A stretch of DNA of 45,028 nt from NCBI GenBank assembly GCA_020696345.1, contig JAEHCK010000023.1, positions 1 through 45,028 of the forward strand, written 5' to 3'. The translations under genes and the position numbers were made by a program. The DNA is from Thermoplasmata archaeon (lineage in GTDB: Archaea > Thermoplasmatota > Penumbrarchaeia > JAEHCK01). Positions within the stretch are counted from its first letter, which is position 1. Each line of letters begins with the position of its first letter. The notes under the pieces were generated by a model. That model was not told where the DNA came from and made no database searches. It saw only the letters and a program-made list of their open reading frames with translations. This document shows, one piece after another, positions 25,213 to 34,977 of this stretch.

Positions 25213-26440
25213 CTGTTATGCTCCCATTCAGTATAAACAGAACCTTTGCATCCGGTCCTTTTCGTGTTAGTGCTTCATTTAAAGCACTCTGTAGATCATG
25301 AAATGGTGTCATGAACACACTTTTTAGTACACCGTCATCCAGGTCGGTCACCGCCCACATCTCCGCCCATAACGCGATCTCGGCGAGTTTTGCAGCCTTA
25401 TGATAGCCTATACGGTATTCCTGCTCGATATGATCGAGCGTGCCCTGGGGCGTATCCGAGCTGGCCATTAATTTAACGAAATTATCATGACCAACCCCGG
25501 TACGGCATTTTGAGACAAGTAACAAAATACCTCCATTTCGAAGTGCAAGCTTACCATTATCCAGCGCTTTCTGTGACTGGTACAGATCGATATCCATTGG
25601 ATATGGTGCAACCGTAACAACGATATCTGCCTTTTCGGGAATTTTTACACAGAACACATCGTTGGCCTTTTCAACCGCACTATAGAATGACGCATTTAAT
25701 TCACCTGCAATGGCGGCATAGATATTGTGATCATTATCCAAAACCAGGTTGATATTGAAGATATCCTTATCCAGTAATTTTTTAGTGGCATCCTCCATAT
25801 CCTCGTGCACTGGGTTGCCCGATAATGCCAATGTCTTGGCCTCGGGCTCGAGCGCGTGTTTATGGTTCTGTTCTATTGTATTATAAGCCGCAACACCGGG
25901 CAGGAACGATTTGCGGCCACCCGTATAACCCGCGAAATAGTGCGGCTCGATACTGCTGATTATCACGATCTTCTCCGCATCGTACGCTAGGCGATTGATG
26001 TACACCTCGGTTCCACGCACGGTGGTGTCTAAATATACCAGCTCCTCATCTTGTTTCGAATCATGAATTATGATCTTATCTCTAAATTCTTCCAGATATT
26101 TGCCAAATATGAAGCTCAATTCGTCTTCAGTGGGCGGCCGATGTGTGCCTGTGGCGATCATGATCTTGAAGTTCAGATCCTTGATATCATCATACAATAT
26201 TTCAAATACCTTTGCCGTGGGTGTGGGCCGCGTCGCATCGTTTACGATGAATAATATATCTTGCGGGTCCGTTATGAACTCAAAGAAACTTTGGCTCTTG
26301 ATCGGATTGGATAAAGCATTATATACTGTTTCACGCTCATCTGCAATTTCCACTTTATTCGGAGATATTACCCCCAAAACGCAGTGATCGGGCAGCTGGA
26401 TCGTCACGGTATCTTTACCATATTGGACTGCTAGCTCCAT
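25181..26440 (-). CDS. LarA-family nickel-pincer racemase/epimerase-like protein
   Basis: A 419-residue LarA homologue. Motifs: NDATRPTPT (D68, R71), ATGTHRPP with H100, EPHYFAGYTGGRKSFLPG with H167 and the cofactor-binding lysine K177, and NHKH (H193/H195). LarA enzymes isomerise 2-hydroxy acids using a nickel-pincer nucleotide made by LarB, LarC and LarE. None of these is in the window, so cofactor supply and substrate are unknown; many archaeal members are not lactate racemases. GGTGA lies six bases before the ATG. The last residues after the usual ITVP end (VVGMAGC and stop) are encoded by the tandem array downstream. Confidence 0.88.
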   Translation of the reverse strand: MELAVQYGKDTVTIQLPDHCVLGVISPNKVEIADERETVYNALSNPIKSQSFFEFITDPQDILFIVNDATRPTPTAKVFEILYDDIKDLNFKIMIATGTHRPPTEDELSFIFGKYLEEFRDKIIIHDSKQDEELVYLDTTVRGTEVYINRLAYDAEKIVIISSIEPHYFAGYTGGRKSFLPGVAAYNTIEQNHKHALEPEAKTLALSGNPVHEDMEDATKKLLDKDIFNINLVLDNDHNIYAAIAGELNASFYSAVEKANDVFCVKIPEKADIVVTVAPYPMDIDLYQSQKALDNGKLALRNGGILLLVSKCRTGVGHDNFVKLMASSDTPQGTLDHIEQEYRIGYHKAAKLAEIALWAEMWAVTDLDDGVLKSVFMTPFHDLQSALNEALTRKGPDAKVLFILNGSITVPYVVGMAGC

Positions 26441-26490
26441 ATTTAGTCACCTGTAGAATTTGTTATTATCGATAATTTCATATTAATAGG

Positions 26491-26512
26491 TATAATTAAA
26501 TATAATTTAAAG
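26491..26512 (+). promoter_or_regulatory. TATA region of the 26582 gene
   Basis: TATAATTAAATATAATTTAA about 75-90 bp before the chosen start. It lies in the divergent spacer with the LarA-like gene. A start site near 26525 would give a leader of about 55 nt. Confidence 0.4.
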
Positions 26513-26581
26513 TTCTGCTCTTAATGAAGTAGAATTAATATGATCAATATTTATTCATTAAAGGTAAAAGGGGTTTTATAC

Positions 26582-29500
26582 ATGAACGCTAAAGGATCTT
26601 GTTCGGTAATAATTGCAGTTTTTTGTTTAATATTGTTATTAACCGGCATTTTCACCGTTGTACTGGCTGATGAAAATATTAACGCCCCATCAAAAACCTG
26701 CACACGCAGCCCTCGATCACGTGCATGGGTTGATGATGAGAAGATGGGTGGGATCGATGTTTCCGATCTAGCCAGGAACCAGGTCGATCCTGCGGTTATA
26801 TCCGATGGCGAAAAGTACACATATTGCGTGTGGTCGGATGATCGAAACGGGGATTGGAATATCTATTTCACCAAGAGTGCGAACGCCGGTAATGTATGGA
26901 GCACAAATGTACACGTAATTAATGCAACCGTTTCACTGGGTGATCAGAAAAACCCGATGATAGCTTTAAACCCGGCAAATGGATCACATATTTATCTGGT
27001 CTGGCAAGATGATCGTGAGGTTGATGATGATGGTGATATCTATTTTTCATACTCGATCGATCGTGGCGATTCGTGGGCAAATGAAACACTTGTCAATACG
27101 ATGAGCCAGGCCAAAACCACTCAATGGTACCCCGCAGTTGCCTGTGACCGGCTGGGTAATATCTATGTTGTCTGGTCAGATGACTCGGGTGGAGATTGGG
27201 ATGTACAACTGAGCAGGTCAACAGACAATGGCAAGACATGGTCACCACCACAATTAGTGAATGACTTATTCCTGAATGGTAAAAACCAGCTGAGACCTGA
27301 TCTGGTAGTGGATGATAATGGAATTATCTACGTCGCCTGGGAGGATGATAGGATTGGTAATAACCAGATCTACTTCAGTCGATCAAAGAACCAAGGAGCT
27401 GCATTTTCAAAAGATACACAAGTGAGTTCGGTCAAAACGTTAACCGCCGCTAGAAAGGTCGATCTCGAAGTGGATAGATACAATAATATATTCGTAGTCT
27501 GGATGGAAGATTCTAATAGCCAGTACAATGTCCATTTCTCGAACTCGTTGGACAATGGTGCACATTTTTCCACACCGATTCGTGTCAATGATGAGGAAAA
27601 TGTCTGTGCTGCAGATGCGGACCCGGTTGTACTAGCTGACGATTATGGCAATATCTACGCTGCCTGGGCAGACAAGCGCGCAGAGAACCATATATACATA
27701 GGCCATTCACCGGACAGTGGTAAGAGTTTTTCAGTAAATGAAAAGGTGGATGATGCGGATGATACTAAAGCTACTGTCAAAAGTACCACTACAAAAGAAC
27801 AGCTTGAGCGAGGCCAACCACAATTGATCCGATTGAAGAATAAATTACAGATCTTCTGGACTGATTATATCAACGACCCGAACCCGGATGATGGGATGCC
27901 TCAAAATGGCGATATTTATTTTGATTGGAACCTCACGTTGCCGAACACTAAACCCGAGAAACCGCAGTTTGATACCGGTAAGATCACACATGGTTGGTGG
28001 TTCATTAATTTAACCTGGCAAATATCCACAGACCTGGACTTTTTAAAGTATAAGGTGTATAATAGTATAGTCAAGGATTTTACACCTGATGACGCTACGA
28101 TACATTCCACATATACAGACCGCGGCCATAATTTTGCAAACATAACTGGTCTTGCACCAGCGTCCATGTATTACTTCAAGTTAATTGTGGAAGACAAGTG
28201 GGGTTTAACAAGCACATCGGACCAATTAGCATATCCAACGAAGATCAATACCGAACCAACCATCGAGCTTCTTCAACCAAATGGCTCTATTAATGATCTG
28301 GCCGACGAATCATTTGAGATCGTATGGAACGATTATGACCCTGACGATAATGCCACGATCAAATTATATTATGATACAAATCAGAATGCAGCCGACGGTA
28401 AGAACTTGATCGTTATCGTTCCATATGGCGAGGACAGCGCGAAGAATTTCTATATTTGGGATACCCATGAAATACAGAATGGTTCGTATTATGTGGTGGC
28501 CATGATCAGCGACCCGATCAATGGCGAGGGTTATCCGGTATACAGCTATGGCAAGGTTTCGATCTATCATGGTAACCTTGATCCGTTTGTAAGAGTAATG
28601 TTCATTTCACCCAGAAATATAAGTAATGTCCAGCCGACCACCTCGATCGTTTTACTTTTCAATAAGGACCTGGACATGAGTACGGTGCACCAAGATAGTT
28701 TCGTGGTAACAGATCGTAACGGGTTCATCGTACCTGGTGAGTTTAGTTTTGAATCGGAGACGAATAAGCTTAGATTCGACCCGGATTTTCTTTGGAACGG
28801 CTCCGAACATTACCAGGTTCGGCTAACCACAGCTATCAGAGATGCAACTGGCTTGTTCAAGCTGGAGCATGAATATCTATGGTGGTTTGAAACCGGGTTA
28901 ATCCCTGTCAACAACGGCACAATCGAAGGCGAGATCGTGGATGAATATTGGCAAAACCCAGTTAAAGGTGCGATCGTGACGTTGATAGATACCGAGGATA
29001 ACAACAACACATGGAATACCACAACCGACGCCAACGGGGACTTCGTATTCATTGTCGGGTATGGCCAGTACGAGTTATATGTGTATAGAGAATCTTTCCA
29101 GAGTACCGAGAAAATAATAATAAACCTGACCCAGGTCAATTACCCGGTGAAAACGATCGAATTGATCCAACCATTTATTAATAACTTCGAGATCAATAAA
29201 AACAAACTTACACTGGATGATAATTTAAAGGTATCTGCAATTGCCACACACATAAACAATGAGCAATTAACATATACCTGGGACTTTGGTGATGGCACGG
29301 TACAGGTAGGTGAAAATGTTTCGCACAAATTCAAAAAACCCGGTGAATATAATGTAATACTAACGGTAACAGACGAAAATAACGGAACCGTAACCCAGAG
29401 TACGATCGTAACAGTTGAAAGCGCCCGGGAGGATCTTCTCTATTTCTTTGTTGGCATTGCAATAGTTGTTCTGGTAATAGGGCTGATCTTGATATTTTTC

Positions 29501-29851
29501 GTCCTTGTCCGTGCCCGTAAACAGTTCAAGGAAAAGAGAGAGAAATCGGATTCACGAGTAGAATTGGAAAAGGTTGAAGCTGTAGAAATAGGCGAAGAAG
29601 AAATTGATGCATCAGAAACCAAAAAAGGAAAAGTAAAAGGGAAAGAAAAAGGCAAGATAAAAGAAAAACAAGATAGGATAAGTAAATTAACAAAACCTAA
29701 AGTGATCACGGAAAAAAGAAGGATAGATAAGGATAAAAAAGGAGAGAGAAAAAAAGACGTAGCCAAACCGAAACCAGAGAAATTAAAACATACTAAGAAG
29801 AAAGGTAAGCTACCAGAGAAAAAATTATATCGCAAAAAGAATAATGATTGA
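26582..29851 (+). CDS. Surface protein with Asp-box propeller, Ig/PKD domains, membrane anchor and Lys-rich tail
   Basis: About 1089 residues. The signal peptide (about 1-30) is followed by a BNR/sialidase-type propeller (about 55-380) with Asp-boxes such as SIDRGDSW, STDNGKTW, SLDNGAHF and SPDSGKSF. A fibronectin-like domain (about 425-530), an Ig-like domain, an SbsA-type Ig domain (about 655-775), a carboxypeptidase-regulatory-like domain (about 780-860) and a PKD domain (TWDFGDGT, about 880-965) follow. A single membrane span (about 970-995) leads to a very lysine-rich cytoplasmic tail of about 110 residues. No sialidase catalytic set is evident, so binding is more likely than hydrolysis. 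I start at the ATG at 26582, after GGGG and directly before the signal peptide; an ATG at 26540 is in frame. Confidence 0.88.
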   Translation: MNAKGSCSVIIAVFCLILLLTGIFTVVLADENINAPSKTCTRSPRSRAWVDDEKMGGIDVSDLARNQVDPAVISDGEKYTYCVWSDDRNGDWNIYFTKSANAGNVWSTNVHVINATVSLGDQKNPMIALNPANGSHIYLVWQDDREVDDDGDIYFSYSIDRGDSWANETLVNTMSQAKTTQWYPAVACDRLGNIYVVWSDDSGGDWDVQLSRSTDNGKTWSPPQLVNDLFLNGKNQLRPDLVVDDNGIIYVAWEDDRIGNNQIYFSRSKNQGAAFSKDTQVSSVKTLTAARKVDLEVDRYNNIFVVWMEDSNSQYNVHFSNSLDNGAHFSTPIRVNDEENVCAADADPVVLADDYGNIYAAWADKRAENHIYIGHSPDSGKSFSVNEKVDDADDTKATVKSTTTKEQLERGQPQLIRLKNKLQIFWTDYINDPNPDDGMPQNGDIYFDWNLTLPNTKPEKPQFDTGKITHGWWFINLTWQISTDLDFLKYKVYNSIVKDFTPDDATIHSTYTDRGHNFANITGLAPASMYYFKLIVEDKWGLTSTSDQLAYPTKINTEPTIELLQPNGSINDLADESFEIVWNDYDPDDNATIKLYYDTNQNAADGKNLIVIVPYGEDSAKNFYIWDTHEIQNGSYYVVAMISDPINGEGYPVYSYGKVSIYHGNLDPFVRVMFISPRNISNVQPTTSIVLLFNKDLDMSTVHQDSFVVTDRNGFIVPGEFSFESETNKLRFDPDFLWNGSEHYQVRLTTAIRDATGLFKLEHEYLWWFETGLIPVNNGTIEGEIVDEYWQNPVKGAIVTLIDTEDNNNTWNTTTDANGDFVFIVGYGQYELYVYRESFQSTEKIIINLTQVNYPVKTIELIQPFINNFEINKNKLTLDDNLKVSAIATHINNEQLTYTWDFGDGTVQVGENVSHKFKKPGEYNVILTVTDENNGTVTQSTIVTVESAREDLLYFFVGIAIVVLVIGLILIFFVLVRARKQFKEKREKSDSRVELEKVEAVEIGEEEIDASETKKGKVKGKEKGKIKEKQDRISKLTKPKVITEKRRIDKDKKGERKKDVAKPKPEKLKHTKKKGKLPEKKLYRKKNND

Positions 29852-29862
29852 TACATTTTTTG

Positions 29863-29896
29863 AAAGTCAAATTTCAAAAGTTAAATCTTAAAAGTT
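29863..29896 (+). repeat. 34-bp exact repeat, second copy at 41454-41487
   Basis: AAAGTCAAATTTCAAAAGTT and the next 14 bases are identical at 29863-29896 and 41454-41487, each just downstream of a gene. The rest of 29897-30300 has short GGCT-rich and GGTG-rich runs and a GGTAAA/TTTACC hairpin near 30150, but no convincing gene. Confidence 0.8.
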
Positions 29897-30305
29897 AAAA
29901 GTAAAATTTACGAACAAACTTCTCCCTTTCTTTTGCCCTAATACGGTCTTTGGCCTGGCTCGGTGCGCTGGCTCTCTGGCTTTAATTCTATTTTGCCATA
30001 ATCACCAGCTCGCCTGCTCCCTCACAAATTATTACGAGATCCGGGAGGTGGGAAATATTGAGGGAGTTGATGCCATGATGATGAAGAGTGTGTATGTGTG
30101 TATGGAGGTGAAATAGGTGTTTACATTTGAGGTAGGTGAAGTCGGTAAAATTCCTCTTTACCATACGTAAGAGCTACTACTAAGATCATTAAAATTTTTT
30201 CATTTTAATTTAAGATTAACCTAAACTCGGTGATCAACTCGTGTAAATAGAGATAGAATAACAATAATACATAGATTTGCTTTTAAAATAGCTAGGTTAT
30301 AACAA

Positions 30306-30320
30306 CATATATATATACGG
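30306..30320 (+). promoter_or_regulatory. TATA region of the 30415 gene
   Basis: CATATATATATACGG about 95-110 bp before the ATG. A second AT-rich segment (TTCGATTAATAATATAATAAG) lies closer and could serve instead. Confidence 0.3.
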
Positions 30321-30414
30321 CATCGAATAATAATAGGTATGCTACTGTTTAGCAAGGAATTTATTCGATTAATAATATAATAAGGAACTAATAAAAACCT
30401 ATTGGAGAATTATC

Positions 30415-31032
30415 ATGAAAAACTTAATCCGGATGATATTAACAGGATTTGTGGTTTTTGTCTTATTAGCTACAGGTGCCAGTGCTGTTACTTACAATGA
30501 TGCGGATGGTGATGGTATCTGTGAGCCAAGTGAGGAAATTACTTTTGAGGGTGATGTTTCCTATATTGACGACCAGGGTAATGAACATTGGTTCAGTATG
30601 TGGGAATGGGATTTTGATAGTGATGGTACTATTGATGCTACTGGTCGAATAGTTAAATATACTTTTGATACTGAAGGTATCTATCAAGTCACTTTAAAAG
30701 AAATTAATGCTAATGGCTATGTAGTGGTATTTGAAATATAAATAAAATCAGATCAACCAAACCCAGTACCCAAGCTAGAGCTTGAACCAGAGCAAGTCCT
30801 TGCAAACGCAATCGACGAATTGGAGGCTATGAAACCTACTGGAGATCATAAACTTGATAACAGACTCGACAAGGCGATCAAAGAATTGAACAAGGCTTTA
30901 AATGAATTTGAAAAAGATAAACCTTCTAAAGCATTTAACAAGATCGCAAAGGCCATTAAACATCTAGAGAAAGCACAGAAAAAAGGTGGGGCTACCCAGG
31001 AAATTATTGATGATCTAATTGACCTGGTGTAG
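30415..31032 (+). pseudogene. Secreted PKD plus helical-domain gene split by an in-frame TAA
   Basis: The first 108 codons encode a signal peptide (about 1-24), a calcium-loop-like DADGDGICEPSEE and a PKD domain (MWEWDFDSDGTID, then IVKYTFDTEGIYQVTL), stopping at TAA 30739-30741. The same frame then continues without interruption for 97 codons: a Pro-rich linker (NPVPKLELEPEQ) and an all-helical domain (LDNRLDKAIKELNKAL, then KAFNKIAKAIKHLEKA) to TAG at 31030. The helical part resembles the FIMAH-type domain often found C-terminal in secreted PKD proteins. The whole reads as one about 205-residue gene broken by a single stop. The front half alone could still be made. GGAG precedes the ATG. 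Confidence 0.7.
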
Positions 31033-31095
31033 AGAATTGTTGACCGTTTTGGCCCTTTGGGTTTTGCTCTTCGCATCTGGTTGAAAAGGTACATC

Positions 31096-31128
31096 TTCTT
31101 TTCTATATATTCTTTTTTTTCCTTCTTT
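31096..31128 (+). terminator. T-rich terminator
   Basis: TTCTTTTCTATATATTC followed by eight T (31113-31120) and more T-rich sequence, about 65 bp after the end of the 30415 gene. Confidence 0.5.
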
Positions 31129-31272
31129 ACTACTTATATTTTATATTATTTTATATTGAATAAAAAGGATAACTTTATGATATAGAAGTAATATAATTAT
31201 TATTTAATAAAGAGATAATAGGATTCAAATTATATTATTAAATGTACCGCGGAAGAGAGGAGAGAAAATAAT

Positions 31273-34200
31273 TTGATTCTTAGCGCCCAGAATCAAAATA
31301 AGATTAGTCAATATAATCTTAACCACCCCAAAGTAGCTCGTGCTAAAAATGCATTTAGAAAAGTTTTATGGTCCAAACCTAAAGGCACAGAAATTAATCT
31401 CCCCAAGTTAATATTTACCAAAAAGAGTGATCAGAAAAATGGTAATGGTTTAGCTACAGTTAACGGATTGATAAATGGTAATGGTTTATCAGATGGGAAC
31501 GGATTAACTATAAATTTATTTTCAAATAATAAATATGAATGTCATCAAACAAAACGAAGGCAAAGGTTAAATCAAATAATAATAAAAAATCAACGCAGAA
31601 AGTGGCTCAAGGTAATTGTGGCCACCATCTTAATTATATTTCCATTATCTATATATATGATAGAATTTGATGATAAGGATTTTAATATCCAGATTGACGG
31701 TGAATTTGAAGATTGGGAGAAAAAAGGAATCACACAATATCTTGATACCGACTATCCTCCAGTCGTAAATCCATCGGCAAACTTGATAGATTGTCGATTT
31801 TGCCATAAAGATGATATCCTGGATTTCTATGTTCGTGCAGAATGGGATCTATTTGGTAGTCAAAGTACTCATTCGTGGAATAATGATGAATTATATAAAC
31901 TTGATATTTTTATTGACCATGATTTAAATGTTCTAACTGGGTATCAAGTAGAAGGAATAGGTGCGGATGAACGAATAGAAATTCAAGGCCAACATGGAAT
32001 TATTACTAAATCATATTCTTATTATTTTGATAATAATAATAACTTGGATTGGAATGGTTGGGTGCGAAATTCTGATGTGGAAGTTGTTAAAAAACAGTTT
32101 AGACTAGAGGGTAAGCATTATCTATCTACCTCAGCAATAGGATCAGTCCCAGCACTACAAAGTGATACTATAGTTAAGGATCAAAATTTACCAAATTTGC
32201 CAAAAAGTACTTGGTTAGGAGATATTGGCTCTAACCAGGTTTGTATTGTACTCCAGATGATGGATAGTTTCGGCAATAAGGATCTTACTACACCTATCCT
32301 CACAGGATCTGATACCTGGCTACAACTAGAAATCATAGATATTAGCCCTGATAACATATTAGCTGGTAATAATATTGTGCCAATAATAGCTCTAGATTTT
32401 AATTCAAATTTAAAGCCCCAGCATAATAATAATGATAATAATGATAACTCCATGGAGATCGAATCACTCGCTTGGTCATTTGAGTTCGTACAAGAATCCT
32501 CAATAATTAACACTTTGAATGACCTAGGTGAATTAACCTTATTTGGGGACGAAAACAGAAATATGCAATTAGATTCCCAGGATTATCCAATAAATAATTA
32601 TCAAATTGACCAATCACCGGATGGAATTTTTACATTAGATTTTTCACCACCATTATTAGTGCCAGGTGATGTGGGTAAAAACTTTATAATGGCCTTTAAA
32701 TCAAAATATACATCTGATCACGATAGTTTATTGAAAATAGATCTTTATCCTTCGGACGTTAAGTCATTCACACCAATCATTATTGATATACCTGATAATT
32801 CTGATGATAAAATGCTAATGTACTTAGGTGAGGTGCCTCAAGGTATCGCCATTGATGGCATCTTTGGAGATTGGTCAAATACTGGGCAAGTGAACCAAGA
32901 CATAGATATACCAACACTAAATAAAAATGATGATGCCCGTGATATTCGGGAGATCGGAATCGATGTAAATCCCCGTACTGGCACATTATCATGCTATCTA
33001 AGTGTCTCTGGTGAGTTGCTCCAAGGTACACCTGTACCGCCCATATTTTATTCAGATGTCCTATCGACGTCAGCCCAGGCCTCATCTTCAACACAAAAGT
33101 CACACACTTCGGATATCCTCCCAATGGATGACTCAAAAGTGATTACTCAACTGCCCGATGAATTGTTAGGCACTGATAAAATCTCGATTTTTATCGATAC
33201 AGATCAAAACGTAAACACAGGTTATAAACCTAATTGGCTTGCCATAGGAGCAGAATATTTAATAACAATCACTGGCCGAGATGGTTTTCTCGACAATCAT
33301 GAGCTTTTTAAATACGAATCATCAACGGGTACAACTTGGTGCTGGAGGAAAGTGATTGAAGTTCCCGCAGAAAAAGATTACTGGCAAATTGAGACACAAA
33401 TAGATTGGGGATCTTTGGGCTTTGAAATTCCTGATAATTTTGAGGCTATATTTATTATATCAGATTGGTCTGGAGAAACTAAAGATTCCGCCTCGATGGG
33501 CTATTTATGTGCTCCTTATCAAGATATCTTGACCAAGCCATCAATTTTCAACCTAGATGAAGAGTCTGCAGAATCCAATACCGATCCTGGGCTCTCAAGT
33601 CATTTTGTTAACGGTGATAATGGGTCCACGGATCCACAAGGTACACGGAGTGCTTTTGTTAACATTACAAGTAATGATATGTATATCTCAGCAATGCCAA
33701 ATCAGCGAAAATTGGTACGCGATTCTAATGGATATTGGTATGCGTTCTGGCATAATGATAGTAAGGTTATGGCGAAGCGCTCTGATGATTCCCTAGGCAC
33801 CACCTGGTCAGCAAATGCTGTGGTTCTGGCTGGTGGGGAGAGTTCTGTCATTAATGGTGCAAATGGCTCAGCTATGTATCCAGCGGTAGCAATATCTCGA
33901 GACATGACTAATTTGAGCAATAATTCTATTCATTTAGTGTGGACTAGGGTGAATAATAGTAATTATACTATATGTTACAGTAAATGTGTAAATCTCACAA
34001 ATAATGCTAATTTCATAAATCCAAATTCATGGTGCAGTGCCTCAGGTAGCCAGGGGTATGATGAATTAACTAATAACATATATCGCACTGCTCTTTATGG
34101 CTATGCAAGTATAGCATTAGACTCAAGCGGCCAACCACATATTGTCTGGCAAGATGAATATAGAGATTTTGATTACATGATTAATTACACTATGTATGAT

Positions 34201-34977
34201 AACTCAGCGGGTTGGCATGACGGTAATAGTAAATGGCTTCAGATTTCACCTGGGGGTAACTTCGATCATCGCAAACCATGTATAGATATTAGCCCAAATG
34301 GTACCATCCATGTAGTTTACCAGAATTTATCCGCCTCTCCGTATGTGATCAGTTATCGTCAATGCTGGGATCCGATCCAAAGTATGAGCCCTAGCAACTG
34401 GGGTGCAGTTAATCACTCAACTGGTTGGGATGATGTTGCTCTAAGCCATGGCGGTGGGCCGTTAAATGAGCCGTCAATGGTGTGTGACGCACAGAATCGA
34501 GTTTGGATTGTGACATATAAATCAGGCACCTGGGATCTCTGGCATACAATGGAGGATTTTCAGGATTCAACGTACTGGCCTGGGCCATTCTTGATTAATA
34601 ATAAAGGTGAGAACAGGTATCCTACAATTGGTTATGATACTAGTGGTGTGGTGTATTGTGTCTGGCAACATTTGGATCCTTCATATAATTCGAATGTAAC
34701 CCTGTCATATAATACTTCTTCTGGCTGGGTTACACCAATCGATGTTGTAAGTGGTAATGAAAACGTTTATCCACAAATTCCCAAGAACCTATCCGCATCT
34801 AGTAATCTCGTGGGATTCATTTATAAAGACCATACCAATTTTGATTTAGAATTCGAATCAATACCAGAATTTTCCGATCTACTTCATTTTATATCCATTA
34901 TTTTAATTTTTCAGATCTTAGTAATGATAACAAATAAAAGAAAATGGTTTAAAATAAAAGCTAGGAGTAAAGTTTAG
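31273..34977 (+). CDS. Giant two-span surface protein with CBM9-like and Asp-box-like regions
   Basis: A 1234-residue protein starting at TTG with AGAGGAG about ten bases upstream. The first 111 residues are basic and cytoplasmic, with three NGNGL/DGNGL-type repeats (about 57-78). A membrane span at about 112-130 acts as a signal anchor. The exterior has two domains opening with DGEFEDW (about 142) and DGIFGDW (about 530), typical of CBM9-like carbohydrate-binding folds, and then a propeller-like region (about 795-1190) with recurring HIVWQDE, VYCVWQ-type strands. The end is IPEF (about 1197-1200), a hydrophobic span and NKRK, like a PEF-CTERM sorting signal. The next gene starts on the base after this stop, so the two are almost certainly co-translated partners. 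Function is unknown. Confidence 0.85.
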   Translation: MILSAQNQNKISQYNLNHPKVARAKNAFRKVLWSKPKGTEINLPKLIFTKKSDQKNGNGLATVNGLINGNGLSDGNGLTINLFSNNKYECHQTKRRQRLNQIIIKNQRRKWLKVIVATILIIFPLSIYMIEFDDKDFNIQIDGEFEDWEKKGITQYLDTDYPPVVNPSANLIDCRFCHKDDILDFYVRAEWDLFGSQSTHSWNNDELYKLDIFIDHDLNVLTGYQVEGIGADERIEIQGQHGIITKSYSYYFDNNNNLDWNGWVRNSDVEVVKKQFRLEGKHYLSTSAIGSVPALQSDTIVKDQNLPNLPKSTWLGDIGSNQVCIVLQMMDSFGNKDLTTPILTGSDTWLQLEIIDISPDNILAGNNIVPIIALDFNSNLKPQHNNNDNNDNSMEIESLAWSFEFVQESSIINTLNDLGELTLFGDENRNMQLDSQDYPINNYQIDQSPDGIFTLDFSPPLLVPGDVGKNFIMAFKSKYTSDHDSLLKIDLYPSDVKSFTPIIIDIPDNSDDKMLMYLGEVPQGIAIDGIFGDWSNTGQVNQDIDIPTLNKNDDARDIREIGIDVNPRTGTLSCYLSVSGELLQGTPVPPIFYSDVLSTSAQASSSTQKSHTSDILPMDDSKVITQLPDELLGTDKISIFIDTDQNVNTGYKPNWLAIGAEYLITITGRDGFLDNHELFKYESSTGTTWCWRKVIEVPAEKDYWQIETQIDWGSLGFEIPDNFEAIFIISDWSGETKDSASMGYLCAPYQDILTKPSIFNLDEESAESNTDPGLSSHFVNGDNGSTDPQGTRSAFVNITSNDMYISAMPNQRKLVRDSNGYWYAFWHNDSKVMAKRSDDSLGTTWSANAVVLAGGESSVINGANGSAMYPAVAISRDMTNLSNNSIHLVWTRVNNSNYTICYSKCVNLTNNANFINPNSWCSASGSQGYDELTNNIYRTALYGYASIALDSSGQPHIVWQDEYRDFDYMINYTMYDNSAGWHDGNSKWLQISPGGNFDHRKPCIDISPNGTIHVVYQNLSASPYVISYRQCWDPIQSMSPSNWGAVNHSTGWDDVALSHGGGPLNEPSMVCDAQNRVWIVTYKSGTWDLWHTMEDFQDSTYWPGPFLINNKGENRYPTIGYDTSGVVYCVWQHLDPSYNSNVTLSYNTSSGWVTPIDVVSGNENVYPQIPKNLSASSNLVGFIYKDHTNFDLEFESIPEFSDLLHFISIILIFQILVMITNKRKWFKIKARSKV

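Noticed and set aside
25042..25236. 64-aa protein on the plus strand
   Set aside because: The frame is produced by the tandem array and overlaps the LarA-like gene on the other strand; no start signals.
25181..26440. Calling the LarA-like gene a lactate racemase
   Set aside because: No larB, larC or larE is in the window and archaeal homologues have varied or unknown substrates, so only the family is named.
30739..30741. Pyrrolysine or selenocysteine recoding at the internal stop
   Set aside because: The codon is TAA; those amino acids use TAG and TGA, and no recoding hairpin is apparent next to it.
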